Shown: piece by piece, positions 16,327 through 25,355 of the stretch
Layout: the number at the start of each line of letters is the position of its first letter
Position numbering within the stretch: the stretch's first letter is position 1
Assembly (NCBI GenBank): GCA_938073895.1
Contig: CALJFB010000006.1
Coordinates: 1 to 40,630, forward strand
Direction: 5' to 3'
Length of the DNA: 40,630 bases
Source: an uncultured Flavobacteriaceae bacterium
GTDB lineage: Bacteria; Bacteroidota; Bacteroidia; Flavobacteriales; Flavobacteriaceae
The notes under the pieces: generated by a model
What the model was told of the DNA's origin: nothing
What the model saw: only the letters and a program-made list of their open reading frames with translations
Database searches by the model: none
Position numbers and translations under genes: made by a program

Positions 16327-18492
16327 TTATTTTACACGTTCTACTAGTTCTAATAATTCTAAATTAACACTAGAGGTAAAAATGCCATAATTTACAATAG
16401 CCTTTTTCTTTTCTATTTTATCTATTGTTCCAACAGCTCTACCATCGTGCATTCTAACGCGATCGTTTACTTTTAATTCTACTTTTGGGACTTCTACAAT
16501 TGGAGCTTTCTTTTTGGCTTCTTTTTTCTTTTCTCTTATAACTTCTACCTTAATTTCGGCTTCTTTAATTACTTGAGTTTTCTTTGTTTTTTCTACTTTA
16601 CGTTGTTTTGCGGTCTGTTTTTTACGCTTAGAATTTTCTATTTGAACTAATTTAAATAGTTCTGCCATTAAATCCTTTTTCTTTCGGTCTGTAAAAAACT
16701 TCTCGGAGATGTCGTTAACTTTTTGTCCTAAATAAATTAAACGCTGATTAGAATCGTATAATTCTTGATAGCTTTCTAATTTTTTCTGAATTTTATTATT
16801 AATAACTTCTAACTTATCTGCTTCGGTTTGTTTTTTACGTTCGTTAACTTTTAGAGATTGTTCTGTTTTTTCTAATTTAACGCGTTCTTTTTGAAGTTTA
16901 GCAATTGTTGCATCAAAACGTATTTTACTTCGTTCAATTTTCTTTTTAGAACGATTAATTAAACTAAAAGGAATACCATTTTTTTGAGCGACCTCGAATG
17001 TAAAAGAACTTCCTGCTTGACCTAAAGCTAGTTTATACATTGGTTCTAATGTTTTCTCGTCAAACATCATGTTAGCATTAATCATTTCGTCCTTTTCATT
17101 TGCTAACATTTTTAAATTAGCATAATGTGTGGTTATAATTCCAAAAGCATTTCGACTATAAAATTCTTCTAGAAATGTTTCTGCTAAGGCGCCACCTAGT
17201 TCTGGATCTGATCCAGTTCCAAATTCATCTATTAAAAACAACGTGTTTGCATTACATTTTTTTAAAAAGTAATTCATTTGTTTTAATCGGTAACTGTATG
17301 TCGATAAATGGTTTTCTATGGATTGATTGTCTCCAATATCGCTTAATATTCTATCAAAAACACTAGCTTTACTACGTTCGTGTACTGGTATTAAAAAACC
17401 GCTTTGTAGCATTAATTGCAACAAACCAACTGTTTTTAAGGTTATACTTTTTCCTCCAGCATTTGGCCCAGATATAACAATAATTCTACTTTCTTGATTT
17501 AAGGAAATGGTTTGCGGAAATGTATGTTCTTTTTTTTCTAAATTATTTAAATATAGAATTGGATGATAGGCATCGCGTAAGTAAATTTCACGATTTTCGC
17601 TAATTTCTGGTAAAATAGCGTTCATAGATTTTGCGTATTTGGCTTTCGCCGAAATCACATCAATTTCTGTTAAAAAAGTTTGGTAATTAGTTATTAGCGG
17701 ATAAAAATCTCGAAGAAAATTAGTTAATTCTTTTAAAATTCTAACTTCTTCTTCATGTTCTTCGTATTCTAAGTTATTAAGTTCTCTACTATGGTTTAAT
17801 GTGGTTTCTGGTTCTATATAGACTATGCTACCAGTTTTACTTCCGCCCATAATTGCACCTTTAACCTTACGTCTGTACATGGCTTTTACAGCTAAAACGC
17901 GACGGTTATCTACCACAGATTCTCTAATGTCGTCTAAATAATCTAAATTGTGATAGGTGTTTAATGCCGATGAAAAACTTGAGTTTATTTTACCTTTTAG
18001 TTTATTAATGTCTTTTCTTAATTGATACAATAGAGTAGAAGCGTCATCTTTTACTTCGTCAAACCTATTAATTACAGCATCTATGCGTTCTATAATAACT
18101 TTGGTAACTTCAATTTTCTGACTAAATTGCTTTAATGTTGGATAATATTCTTCAAATTTATTAAGGAATTTTACAATCTCGTTAGAGGTTATTGAAATGG
18201 CTATAATTTTTTTAAAACTTAGTGGTTCTAAAAATGTGTTTTCAATTTTAAGAAGTTTTAATTCTTTAGTAATTTCATCAAATCCGTGATTAGGAATTCT
18301 ATTGTCGTTGTAGTAAGACGATACATAATCGTTGGTTAATTGTAATTCGTACAATAACTTTTCTTTATCCGAGAATGGTAAAATAGTTAATGTTTTTTCT
18401 TTACCTAAAGTTGTAGTACAATGCGCACTAGTTTGCTCTAAAACGGTTAGAAATTCTAAATCTTTTATGGTTTTTTCGTGAATGTTAATCAT
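16327..18492 (-). CDS. mutS2: MutS2 family protein lacking the Smr domain
   Basis: A 721-aa MutS-like ATPase. The core helical/clamp region (about 1-320) contains the YRRKVKGAIMGGSKTGSIVY segment. The ATPase has GPNAGGKS (342-349), LFLIDEFGTGSDPELGGALAE (split here for length as DEFGTGSDP) and the ITTHYANLK switch. A long coiled coil (about 510-650, K/E-rich) follows, then a KOW-like end (VNDRVRMHDGRAVGTIDK). Full-length MutS2 normally ends in an Smr nuclease domain; none is present here. MutS2 acts in recombination control and in rescue of collided ribosomes in other bacteria. I start at the ATG at 18492, because a longer frame to 18537 runs across a -7 box at 18520-18527. Confidence 0.9.
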   Translation of the reverse strand: MINIHEKTIKDLEFLTVLEQTSAHCTTTLGKEKTLTILPFSDKEKLLYELQLTNDYVSSYYNDNRIPNHGFDEITKELKLLKIENTFLEPLSFKKIIAISITSNEIVKFLNKFEEYYPTLKQFSQKIEVTKVIIERIDAVINRFDEVKDDASTLLYQLRKDINKLKGKINSSFSSALNTYHNLDYLDDIRESVVDNRRVLAVKAMYRRKVKGAIMGGSKTGSIVYIEPETTLNHSRELNNLEYEEHEEEVRILKELTNFLRDFYPLITNYQTFLTEIDVISAKAKYAKSMNAILPEISENREIYLRDAYHPILYLNNLEKKEHTFPQTISLNQESRIIVISGPNAGGKSITLKTVGLLQLMLQSGFLIPVHERSKASVFDRILSDIGDNQSIENHLSTYSYRLKQMNYFLKKCNANTLFLIDEFGTGSDPELGGALAETFLEEFYSRNAFGIITTHYANLKMLANEKDEMINANMMFDEKTLEPMYKLALGQAGSSFTFEVAQKNGIPFSLINRSKKKIERSKIRFDATIAKLQKERVKLEKTEQSLKVNERKKQTEADKLEVINNKIQKKLESYQELYDSNQRLIYLGQKVNDISEKFFTDRKKKDLMAELFKLVQIENSKRKKQTAKQRKVEKTKKTQVIKEAEIKVEVIREKKKEAKKKAPIVEVPKVELKVNDRVRMHDGRAVGTIDKIEKKKAIVNYGIFTSSVNLELLELVERVK

Positions 18493-18519
18493 TCTAATAA
18501 TTTGCTTTCTTTTTTTTAA

Positions 18520-18527
18520 CAAATTTA
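18520..18527 (-). promoter_or_regulatory. -7 box of mutS2
   Basis: The minus strand reads TAAATTTG, an exact TAnnTTTG match 28 bp before the ATG at 18492. Confidence 0.45.
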
Positions 18528-18652
18528 GGGCAAACAATTGGTTTTAAATAGCATTTTATAACTCTTTTAACGTCTAAATAGAACACCAAGATTAACTTTG
18601 TATTACTATTAAAATAAACGTTTTAGGTAACAACGGTAACTTTATTATAAAT

Positions 18653-19474
18653 TTAGCAGTTACCTGGTAATCCAAAAGTTAACACTAATTCCTGTTCTAC
18701 AAATTGGCCTGTAGAGTTTTTTGCAGAGTTCCATAAACCGTTAGTTTTAGAAATTAAATCTAACAATTGTCTATCTATTTCTTTATATCCCGAAGACCAA
18801 TCTATTCTTAAATTTTTTACATTTCCGTTTTTTGTAATTATAAAATAAAATTTAGTGGCACGTATTTTCTTAAAATCTATAGCTTTAGGAAAATTAATAA
18901 TGTTTGCTTTAAGATAATCCAAAAACACTTTATTTCCTTGAGTAAATACTGCTTGGGTTTCTGGAACAACAGTATGATGAAACGTAAATCGATTTGATTC
19001 AAAATTTCCAGATCCAGTATTTTTGGTTTTGTAATTAATGTTCATTTTATAATGTTCAGAATAATTTAAACCTTTTAGAAGTGTAATTTGCTTTTTACTT
19101 AAATATTGATTGTTATTAGTTACTCTAATATTAGATTCTTGATTGTTTACTATTTTAATAATTTCTACGGATTCTATTGCATCAACATCATTAGACTCTT
19201 CAGGAGATAAATAGTTGTGAACTGTTATAGATTGTAAAATTTCGCTTTTCTTTTTTGGATTAAATCTAGTACTAATATTGTAATAAAAAGGTTTTTCGGT
19301 TTTGGCCTCTTTTTTTATAGCTAAATCTTTAGAATTAGATTTTTTTGCTGTATAAATTAAAACATTTCTGTTTTCTAAAATTATAGCGTCTGTTTTTATT
19401 GTTTTATTACAACTAACCAGTTGTATTATAACACAAACTATTATTATTTTGTAAGCTATATGTTTATAATTCAT
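18653..19474 (-). CDS. Lipoprotein with TonB-C-like domain
   Basis: A 273-aa lipoprotein with a hydrophobic leader and lipobox LVSC (Cys22). The middle region (about 60-170) is unassigned. The last ~75 residues (KFYFIITKNGNVKNLRIDWSS, then GYKEIDRQLLDLI, then GQFVEQELVLTFGLP) follow the TonB C-terminal pattern of strand, 'dGnV', strand, helix, strand. It has no membrane helix or Pro-rich arm, so it is not a classical TonB; it may be a periplasmic or outer-membrane tethered relative. It is probably monocistronic. Confidence 0.75.
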   Translation of the reverse strand: MNYKHIAYKIIIVCVIIQLVSCNKTIKTDAIILENRNVLIYTAKKSNSKDLAIKKEAKTEKPFYYNISTRFNPKKKSEILQSITVHNYLSPEESNDVDAIESVEIIKIVNNQESNIRVTNNNQYLSKKQITLLKGLNYSEHYKMNINYKTKNTGSGNFESNRFTFHHTVVPETQAVFTQGNKVFLDYLKANIINFPKAIDFKKIRATKFYFIITKNGNVKNLRIDWSSGYKEIDRQLLDLISKTNGLWNSAKNSTGQFVEQELVLTFGLPGNC

Positions 19475-19600
19475 TATCCTGTAATTTTATTGTTATTATC
19501 TTTAAGTAATGATAAAAACTTGTTAATTATTGATTTTACATCTCAAAAAAAAAGTACTAAAACGTAAATCTTTAAGTTTTAAATTATGCTTAAACATTAG

Positions 19601-19861
19601 TTAAGAGTAATGTTTTTCTATATTTTTTTTAACTTTATAGAACCTGTAAATTCCTATTATTAAAACAAACAGAGCAATTATAATTAAAGTTAACCCGAAT
19701 GATTTTAATTCTAAAAACAAATCAATTTTAAGAATTGTAATTCCTGTACCTACAATTACTAGAAAGGTTCTAAAATAAGCTAAAAAAGTACGTTCGTTTG
19801 CTAATTTTGTTCGTTCTATAGCAAGCCAATCTGTTCTTTTTAATGTGTTTTTTAAATCCAT
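19601..19861 (-). CDS. DUF202 (YidH-type) membrane protein
   Basis: An 86-aa inner-membrane protein. The N-terminal amphipathic part carries LAIERTKLANERTFLAYFRT, the signature of DUF202/YidH proteins. Two membrane helices follow (about 32-50 and 55-73), with a basic C-terminus. Its function is not established. Confidence 0.88.
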   Translation of the reverse strand: MDLKNTLKRTDWLAIERTKLANERTFLAYFRTFLVIVGTGITILKIDLFLELKSFGLTLIIIALFVLIIGIYRFYKVKKNIEKHYS

Positions 19862-19990
19862 AAACTTATAATGTAAATTTAATTAGTAGTATTTCTTAAT
19901 AGTTAAAGATTTTAGGTTTTTGTTCTAAAATAATATTACAAAACTTAAAGATAGTATTATTTTTATGGCAAATTACTAAACACACCTCTT

Positions 19991-20653
19991 ATGTTGAAGA
20001 CTTTAAATACTGATTGGAAATTAATATTAAAAGATGAATTTATTCAGCCTTATTTTAAAGATTTAGATGTTTTTGTTAATAACTCTTATGCTAACAATCA
20101 ATGTTTTCCGCCAAAAGAGCAAATATTTAACGCGTTTAATTCTTGTAATTTAAAAGATATTAAAGTGGTTATTTTGGGACAAGATCCATATCATAATTTC
20201 AATCAAGCCAATGGATTATGCTTTAGTGTAAACAATAATGAGAAATTGCCACCATCATTAAAAAATATATTTAAAGAGTTGGAAACCGATGTAAACAAGC
20301 CTATTCCAAAACAAGGAAATTTACAAAATTGGGCAAATCAAGGTGTGTTTTTATTAAATGCTACGCTAACAGTAGAAGCACATAAAGCTGGAAGTCATCA
20401 AAATAAAGGTTGGGAAACATTTACAGATCAAGTTATTAAGACTATTAGTACTAATTCTAAAAATGTAGTTTTTTTACTTTGGGGCAGTTTTGCTAAAAAG
20501 AAAACGAAACTAATAGATACAAGTAAACATATCATTTTTACAGCGCCGCATCCATCACCATTAAGTAGCTATCGCGGTTGGTTTGGTTCAAAACATTTTA
20601 GTAAAACTAACGAAATTTTAATAAAAAACGAAAAAACGGCTATAGATTGGTAG
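19991..20653 (+). CDS. ung: Uracil-DNA glycosylase
   Basis: A 220-aa family-1 UDG that removes uracil from DNA at the start of base excision repair. Motifs are the catalytic water-activating loop GQDPYH (63-68, Asp65), the uracil-specific LLNATLTV region (121-128), and the DNA-intercalation loop HPSPLS (187-192, His187). The length is normal. The ATG at 19991 follows an AT-rich leader. The next gene is on the opposite strand, so the gene is monocistronic. Confidence 0.98.
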   Translation: MLKTLNTDWKLILKDEFIQPYFKDLDVFVNNSYANNQCFPPKEQIFNAFNSCNLKDIKVVILGQDPYHNFNQANGLCFSVNNNEKLPPSLKNIFKELETDVNKPIPKQGNLQNWANQGVFLLNATLTVEAHKAGSHQNKGWETFTDQVIKTISTNSKNVVFLLWGSFAKKKTKLIDTSKHIIFTAPHPSPLSSYRGWFGSKHFSKTNEILIKNEKTAIDW

Positions 20654-20727
20654 GTTTTAATTTTATGCTTTAAGGTTTTCTTTTTTGTTAAAACAGCAGT
20701 TAAAGACCTTAAAAAGGTTATAAATTT

Positions 20728-21528
20728 TTAATTCCAAAATGTTACAAAACACTTAGAGATTTTTCCATTTGGAAACTTTAACCAAACTAATGGCGTGTAT
20801 TTTTCTAAATAATAAATATCTAATTGCGGTTTTATAGATTCTAAGGTATTCCAGCTAACATTAGCATTTACGTCTAAAAGCCAATCTATTTTTTTAGGTA
20901 AATAGAACTTACAATCTTTAAATTTATCTAGTGCGTTATAATTAAAATAAAATCCATAAACACAATTTAAGTTAAGGTTTGTAAACGCTATGTTTTCGCC
21001 GTAAGGCAAAAAAAGTTGAGCTTTAAAATATATATTTTGCGTAATATTTTTAGATTTTAATAGCAAAGAATCGAGTAGAGGCTTGGTTTCGTCTTTGTAT
21101 AAAAGTGGTAATTGTTTTTCTTTAAGTTTAGTTAATTTTTCTAATAAACTATCTTTTCGGTTTGGTCCAATGCAACAATTTATATCGTTATTACCTAAAG
21201 ACGCATCATATAAATAGAACTTAAACTGAATTTCTAAATGAATTGCTTCATTTTTATCACTAATAATTGCATCTAATTCGCCTAAAGTAATTTTATCTTT
21301 ATTGACTTGGTAATTTTCGGAAAGAATTTTAATAGTTTTATGCTGATTTAATTCACAAGAAACAAAACGCTCTACTAATTGACCTAATCTATAATTTTTG
21401 GATATTAAGGTATTAAAAACAGGCGTTTTAGAACTAATTGTAAGGTAAGGTTTTAAGCCAAACACTTCACTATTAAAAAGATGTGGTGTATTGTAAAAAC
21501 CGCTAAAATGTTCTTGAAGATTATCCAT
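20728..21528 (-). CDS. DUF1853 (PD-(D/E)XK-like) protein
   Basis: A 266-aa protein with the DUF1853 layout: LGQLVERFVSCEL (about 48-60), then LGELDAIIS (82-90) and HLEIQFKFYLYD (97-108). The acidic pair E84/D86, followed 12 residues later by E99-x-Q101-x-K103, resembles a PD-(D/E)XK nuclease core. Whether it cuts DNA is unknown. No signal peptide is visible. It is divergent from the SF2 helicase gene (about 118 bp between starts), an arrangement that could reflect shared DNA metabolism. Confidence 0.8.
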   Translation of the reverse strand: MDNLQEHFSGFYNTPHLFNSEVFGLKPYLTISSKTPVFNTLISKNYRLGQLVERFVSCELNQHKTIKILSENYQVNKDKITLGELDAIISDKNEAIHLEIQFKFYLYDASLGNNDINCCIGPNRKDSLLEKLTKLKEKQLPLLYKDETKPLLDSLLLKSKNITQNIYFKAQLFLPYGENIAFTNLNLNCVYGFYFNYNALDKFKDCKFYLPKKIDWLLDVNANVSWNTLESIKPQLDIYYLEKYTPLVWLKFPNGKISKCFVTFWN

Positions 21529-21583
21529 TATTATTAACGAAACTAGTTTAAAATAATGGATTAAAAAATTTTTCTAATATTAG

Positions 21584-21615
21584 TTGTTATAAGCCTTAGA
21601 AACATTGTACTTTTG
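21584..21615 (+). promoter_or_regulatory. Promoter of the SF2 helicase gene
   Basis: TTG (21584-21586) - 21 bp - TACTTTTG (21608-21615) matches the Bacteroidota -33/-7 consensus. It lies about 30 bp upstream of the ATG at 21647. Confidence 0.6.
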
Positions 21616-21646
21616 CACATCGAAAAAATAATTAAATTTTTATTTA

Positions 21647-23203
21647 ATGCCATTAAAACCCCTAGATTTACAAGAGCAAACCGAAGGTAAAAGTCTTTAT
21701 AGTTACCAAAAAGGTGCCATAGATAAGATTTTTAAATGTTTTGAAGATGCTCCAGAAGATTACCATTTACTTTACCAATTACCTACTGGTGGAGGAAAAA
21801 CGGTTATTTTCTCTGAAATTGTACGTCAATATTTAAAACACCACAACAAACGTGTGTTAATTATGACGCATAGAATTGAGCTTTGTAAACAAACCTCTAA
21901 AATGTTAAAGGAGTTTGGTGTAAGTAATAAAATTGTAGATTCTAAAGCCGATTTATCCGACCAAAATGAGTACAATTGCTTTGTTGCAATGGTAGAAACT
22001 TTAAATAACCGTTTAAACGATGATCAGTTAGATATTTCTGATATTGGTTTAGTTATTATTGATGAAGCACATTACAATTCGTTTACAAAATTATTTAAAT
22101 TTTTTGAGAAATCTTTTGTATTAGGAGTTACAGCAACACCTTTAAGTAGTAATATTAATCTTCCAATGAAGGATAATTATAACGAACTTATTGTTGGAGA
22201 AACCATTCAATCTTTAATAGAAAATGAATTTTTAGCACGTGCCGAAGTCTATTCTTACAATGTAGGATTAACCTCTTTAATTGTTGGTGCTAATGGAGAT
22301 TATACCGTTAAATCATCAGAAGATTTATATACTAATACAGATATGTTAACCAAGCTTGTACAAGCTTATGAAGAACGTTGTAAAGGTAGGAAAACATTGA
22401 TTTTTAATAATGGTATTAACACATCTTTACATGTTTACGATACGTTTAGAAGTGCTGGATATCCAGTAGCGCATTTAGATAATAATAATACAAAAAAAGA
22501 GCGTAAAGCTATTTTAAAATGGTTTAAAGAAACACCAGATGCTATTTTAACATCTGTAAGTATTTTAACTACAGGTTTCGATGAGCCAACTGTAGATTGT
22601 ATTGTTTTAAATAGGGCCACAAAATCTTTAACACTTTACTACCAAATGATTGGTCGTGGTTCTCGTATCTTAAAAAGTAAAAATAAGTTTACGGTTATAG
22701 ATTTAGGAAACAATCTTCATAGGTTTGGACCTTGGGGAAGCGATTTAGATTGGCATAGAATTTTTCGTTCACCAAATTACTATTTAGATGGTATTATTAG
22801 CGACGAAGATATTGAAACAACTTTTAGATATGAAATGCCTGAAGATTTACGCAAGCAATTTGTAAAATCTAAAGACGTCTATTTTGATATTAATAAAACC
22901 TATATTGCATCTGTTAGAAACGGAGAATCTAGTAAAGTTGTTTTAGAACGTTCTATAGAACATCACGCTAAAATTTGTATAGAAAATAGCGAAGATTTAT
23001 GGGATGCCTTAGATTTAGCTAAACTTTTAAAAGAAGATATTAGCTATAGAATTGGACGTTATACTAAATGTATTAGTAAAAGTACTTACAATTTTGTGGA
23101 TTGGTTAAAAGACGATTACAAAAAGAAATTAAACGCACATTTACGTTCTAATTTTGATGAAATTTTTGAAGAAATTCACGGTTTTCCACCAAAAGAAGAT
23201 TAA
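21647..23203 (+). CDS. DEAD/DEAH-type SF2 helicase
   Basis: A 518-aa superfamily-2 helicase of the ResIII/SSL2-like type. Motif I is LPTGGGKT (45-52), motif Ia is MTHRIELCKQ, motif II is DEAH (139-142), motif III is TATP (162-165), and motif VI is QMIGRGSR (333-340). The C-terminal ~130 residues carry no domain I recognise. It acts on nucleic acid with ATP; DNA unwinding in repair is likely. There is no restriction or methylase gene nearby, so it is not part of a type I or III restriction system here. Confidence 0.9.
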   Translation: MPLKPLDLQEQTEGKSLYSYQKGAIDKIFKCFEDAPEDYHLLYQLPTGGGKTVIFSEIVRQYLKHHNKRVLIMTHRIELCKQTSKMLKEFGVSNKIVDSKADLSDQNEYNCFVAMVETLNNRLNDDQLDISDIGLVIIDEAHYNSFTKLFKFFEKSFVLGVTATPLSSNINLPMKDNYNELIVGETIQSLIENEFLARAEVYSYNVGLTSLIVGANGDYTVKSSEDLYTNTDMLTKLVQAYEERCKGRKTLIFNNGINTSLHVYDTFRSAGYPVAHLDNNNTKKERKAILKWFKETPDAILTSVSILTTGFDEPTVDCIVLNRATKSLTLYYQMIGRGSRILKSKNKFTVIDLGNNLHRFGPWGSDLDWHRIFRSPNYYLDGIISDEDIETTFRYEMPEDLRKQFVKSKDVYFDINKTYIASVRNGESSKVVLERSIEHHAKICIENSEDLWDALDLAKLLKEDISYRIGRYTKCISKSTYNFVDWLKDDYKKKLNAHLRSNFDEIFEEIHGFPPKED

Positions 23204-23231
23204 ACTAAAAGCAAAGAAATAGAATAAAGAC

Positions 23232-23299
23232 TAATTTTTAATAATTAAAATTTTCTTTACATATTCTAATTATCGTAAAATAATTAAGATTAAAAATTA
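23232..23299. repeat. AT-rich inverted repeat in DEAD-box leader
   Basis: TAATTTTTAATAATTA (23232-23247) is largely complementary to TAATTAAGATTAAAAATTA (23281-23299), giving a weak hairpin 60-130 bp upstream of the DEAD-box gene. With an AT-rich background this may be chance. Confidence 0.3.
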
Positions 23300-23361
23300 A
23301 AGGAAATTCTAAAATAATAAGTAATTGATTCTTTAAGTTAATACTAATAAAAATTAAAACT

Positions 23362-24480
23362 ATGAGTACTTTTAAAGATTTAGGTGTAGAAAAAAATTAC
23401 GTTAAGTCGTTAAAGGAACTTGGTATAAAAAACCCAACACAAATACAAAAAGAAACTATTCCAATACTTTTAAAAACTAAAACAGATTTAGTTGGCTTAG
23501 CACAAACAGGAACAGGAAAAACTGCTGCTTTTGGTTTACCATTATTACAAAGAATTGAGACTTCTAAAAATGAAGTTCAAACTTTAATTTTAGCACCAAC
23601 AAGAGAATTAGTTCAGCAAATAAAAAAACAACTCTTTAAGTTTACTAAGTATAACGTAAATAAAATATTTGTTGAAGGTGTTTATGGTGGTGAAAAAATT
23701 GATATTCAATTAAAAAATCTTACTAGACCAACACACGTTATTGTTGCAACACCAGGACGATTAATAGATTTAATAGAACGTAATGCTATTAATTTAAGTG
23801 CAATTAAAACCGTTGTTTTTGATGAAGCAGACGAAATGTTAAGCATGGGTTTTAAAACAGATTTAACGACCATTTTAAGCACAACACCAAAATCAAAACA
23901 AACCTGGCTATTTTCGGCAACAATGCCAGACAGTTTAAAAGATATTGTTTCAAAATATATTAAACCAGACGCTACTAAATTACAAGTAAATAGAGAAAGC
24001 TTAGTTAACGAAAACATTTCTCATTTTTTTATAGAAACAAATTTACCTGTAAAAGTAGATACTTTAATTGCTGTTTTAGAAGAACGTGAAGAGGAAAGAG
24101 GAATTATATTTTGTAGAACAAAAGCTGGTACACAAGCCTTAACCAAACAATTACAAGATCTTGGTTTTAATGCTGCTGCTTTAGAAGGCGACATGCAACA
24201 ACGCGATAGAGATAAAGTAATGCGTGCATTTAAAAACACAAGCTTACAAATGCTAATTTCTACAGATGTGTCTGCAAGAGGAATAGACGTAAATAATTTA
24301 GGTTTTGTTATACACTACCAATTACCAGAACATTTAGAATATTATACACATAGAAGTGGTAGAACTGCCAGAGGCGGAAAAAGAGGCGAATCTATAGCTA
24401 TTATTCTTGGTAACGAAAGAAAACGTATTACTGAAATAGAAACCGCTTTAGGTATTAAAATAAAACAAAAAACAGTGTAA
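23362..24480 (+). CDS. DEAD-box RNA helicase (short core form)
   Basis: A 372-aa ATP-dependent RNA helicase. Motifs in order are the Q-motif region (FKDLGVEKNYVKSLKELGI...PTQIQ), AQTGTGKT (47-54), PTRELV (79-84), TPGR (130-133), DEAD (154-157), SAT (185-187), ARGID (305-309) and HRSGRTAR (330-337). The chain stops just after the second RecA domain, with no basic or DbpA-type tail. The same family serves ribosome assembly and cold adaptation. It ends at a perfect bidirectional terminator shared with the HPF-like gene. Confidence 0.95.
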   Translation: MSTFKDLGVEKNYVKSLKELGIKNPTQIQKETIPILLKTKTDLVGLAQTGTGKTAAFGLPLLQRIETSKNEVQTLILAPTRELVQQIKKQLFKFTKYNVNKIFVEGVYGGEKIDIQLKNLTRPTHVIVATPGRLIDLIERNAINLSAIKTVVFDEADEMLSMGFKTDLTTILSTTPKSKQTWLFSATMPDSLKDIVSKYIKPDATKLQVNRESLVNENISHFFIETNLPVKVDTLIAVLEEREEERGIIFCRTKAGTQALTKQLQDLGFNAAALEGDMQQRDRDKVMRAFKNTSLQMLISTDVSARGIDVNNLGFVIHYQLPEHLEYYTHRSGRTARGGKRGESIAIILGNERKRITEIETALGIKIKQKTV

Positions 24481-24505
24481 CGTTTTTAGGTTAAAATTAC
24501 TGCAT

Positions 24506-24539
24506 AAAAAAAGAGCTTCAAATTTGAAGCTCTTTTTTT
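24506..24539. terminator. Perfect palindromic bidirectional terminator
   Basis: A 34-bp perfect palindrome: AAAAAAAGAGCTTCAAA followed directly by its reverse complement, with T-runs on each strand. It lies between the convergent DEAD-box and HPF-like genes. Confidence 0.92.
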
Positions 24540-24559
24540 ATGTATTAAAATACATGGAA

Positions 24560-24862
24560 TTAATGAGCATGCATTTTATCTTTTCGTTTTTCTGCTTGTC
24601 GTCTTACTTTTTCTAAGGCATCTGCAAAACTAATTTTAAAGTTTTCTTTGCTAGATTCCGCAAATAAATAAGGACCAGGCATACTCAATTTAATTTCTGT
24701 AACCTTTCCTGTTTCGTTGGTTGGTGTATTTTCAATTTTAAAATAGACATCTGCTTTAATTAAAAACTCGTATTTATCTGCTAACTTGTTAAGTTTTTCA
24801 CTTACAACAGCTTCTAATTCATCGCTTGCTTTAACGTTGTTATATTCAAAATTTATATCCAT
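24560..24862 (-). CDS. HPF/RaiA-type ribosome hibernation factor
   Basis: This 100-aa short-form ribosome-associated inhibitor binds the 30S decoding region in stationary phase and stabilises inactive ribosomes. Family features are the opening MDINFEYNNVKASDELEAVV, a central strand VYFKIEN, VTEIKLSMPG, and the basic helix DALEKVRRQAEKRKDKM. It lacks the long C-terminal dimerisation domain of long HPF. The minus strand has a TAACTTTA near-match to the -7 box at 24891-24898. Confidence 0.93.
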   Translation of the reverse strand: MDINFEYNNVKASDELEAVVSEKLNKLADKYEFLIKADVYFKIENTPTNETGKVTEIKLSMPGPYLFAESSKENFKISFADALEKVRRQAEKRKDKMHAH

Positions 24863-25355
24863 ATATAGTGTTTTTAAGTTAGTAATTATCTAAAGTTAAT
24901 CAATTTGTAGATACAAACAGTACTTTAAACGGAAAAAAAAACAGTTTTAAGAGAGTTTTATGATTTAACAACATAGTTGCTTTTATATTTTAACAATCAG
25001 TTTTTTTTAGTTTAAGCATTTGGTTTAATTATACTTTTATTGAATTTAAATTGCTACATAAACTAATTATCTTAAAATTGAGTTTAAGTATAAATTAATC
25101 TCTAAAAACCAGTTCCAAACATAAATTTAAAAACAAATAAAGTTCTTATAAATTGTAATTATCTCAAATTAATATAGTGCCATCTTCTATTACTATTTTA
25201 AATTAATTATACAATTATATTATAAATGTTGTTAGACATATTTAAAGTAGAGAACTAGTTAAAAATTAATAACTCTATATAAAAGAGAATACTATAAATA
25301 GTATTATTTAAATTATTTAATATATTATCTTTAGTAAAAAATTAAATAAAGAGAA
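24863..25355. other. Gene-free 493-bp region between hpf and adh
   Basis: Very AT-rich DNA between divergent genes. It holds the presumed promoters of both genes and a palindrome at 25288-25305. I see no further gene, RNA or repeat of note. Confidence 0.6.
25288..25305. promoter_or_regulatory. Palindrome upstream of the alcohol dehydrogenase gene
   Basis: AATACTA-TAAA-TAGTATT is a perfect inverted repeat with 7-bp arms. It ends 20 bp before a TATCTTTA near-consensus -7 box (25326-25333), where a regulator could block or aid the polymerase. The protein that binds it is unknown. Confidence 0.35.

Noticed and set aside
21647-24480. Restriction-modification or DISARM-like defence island
   Set aside because: The helicases have no methylase, restriction or phospholipase partner; the second is an ordinary DEAD-box RNA helicase.
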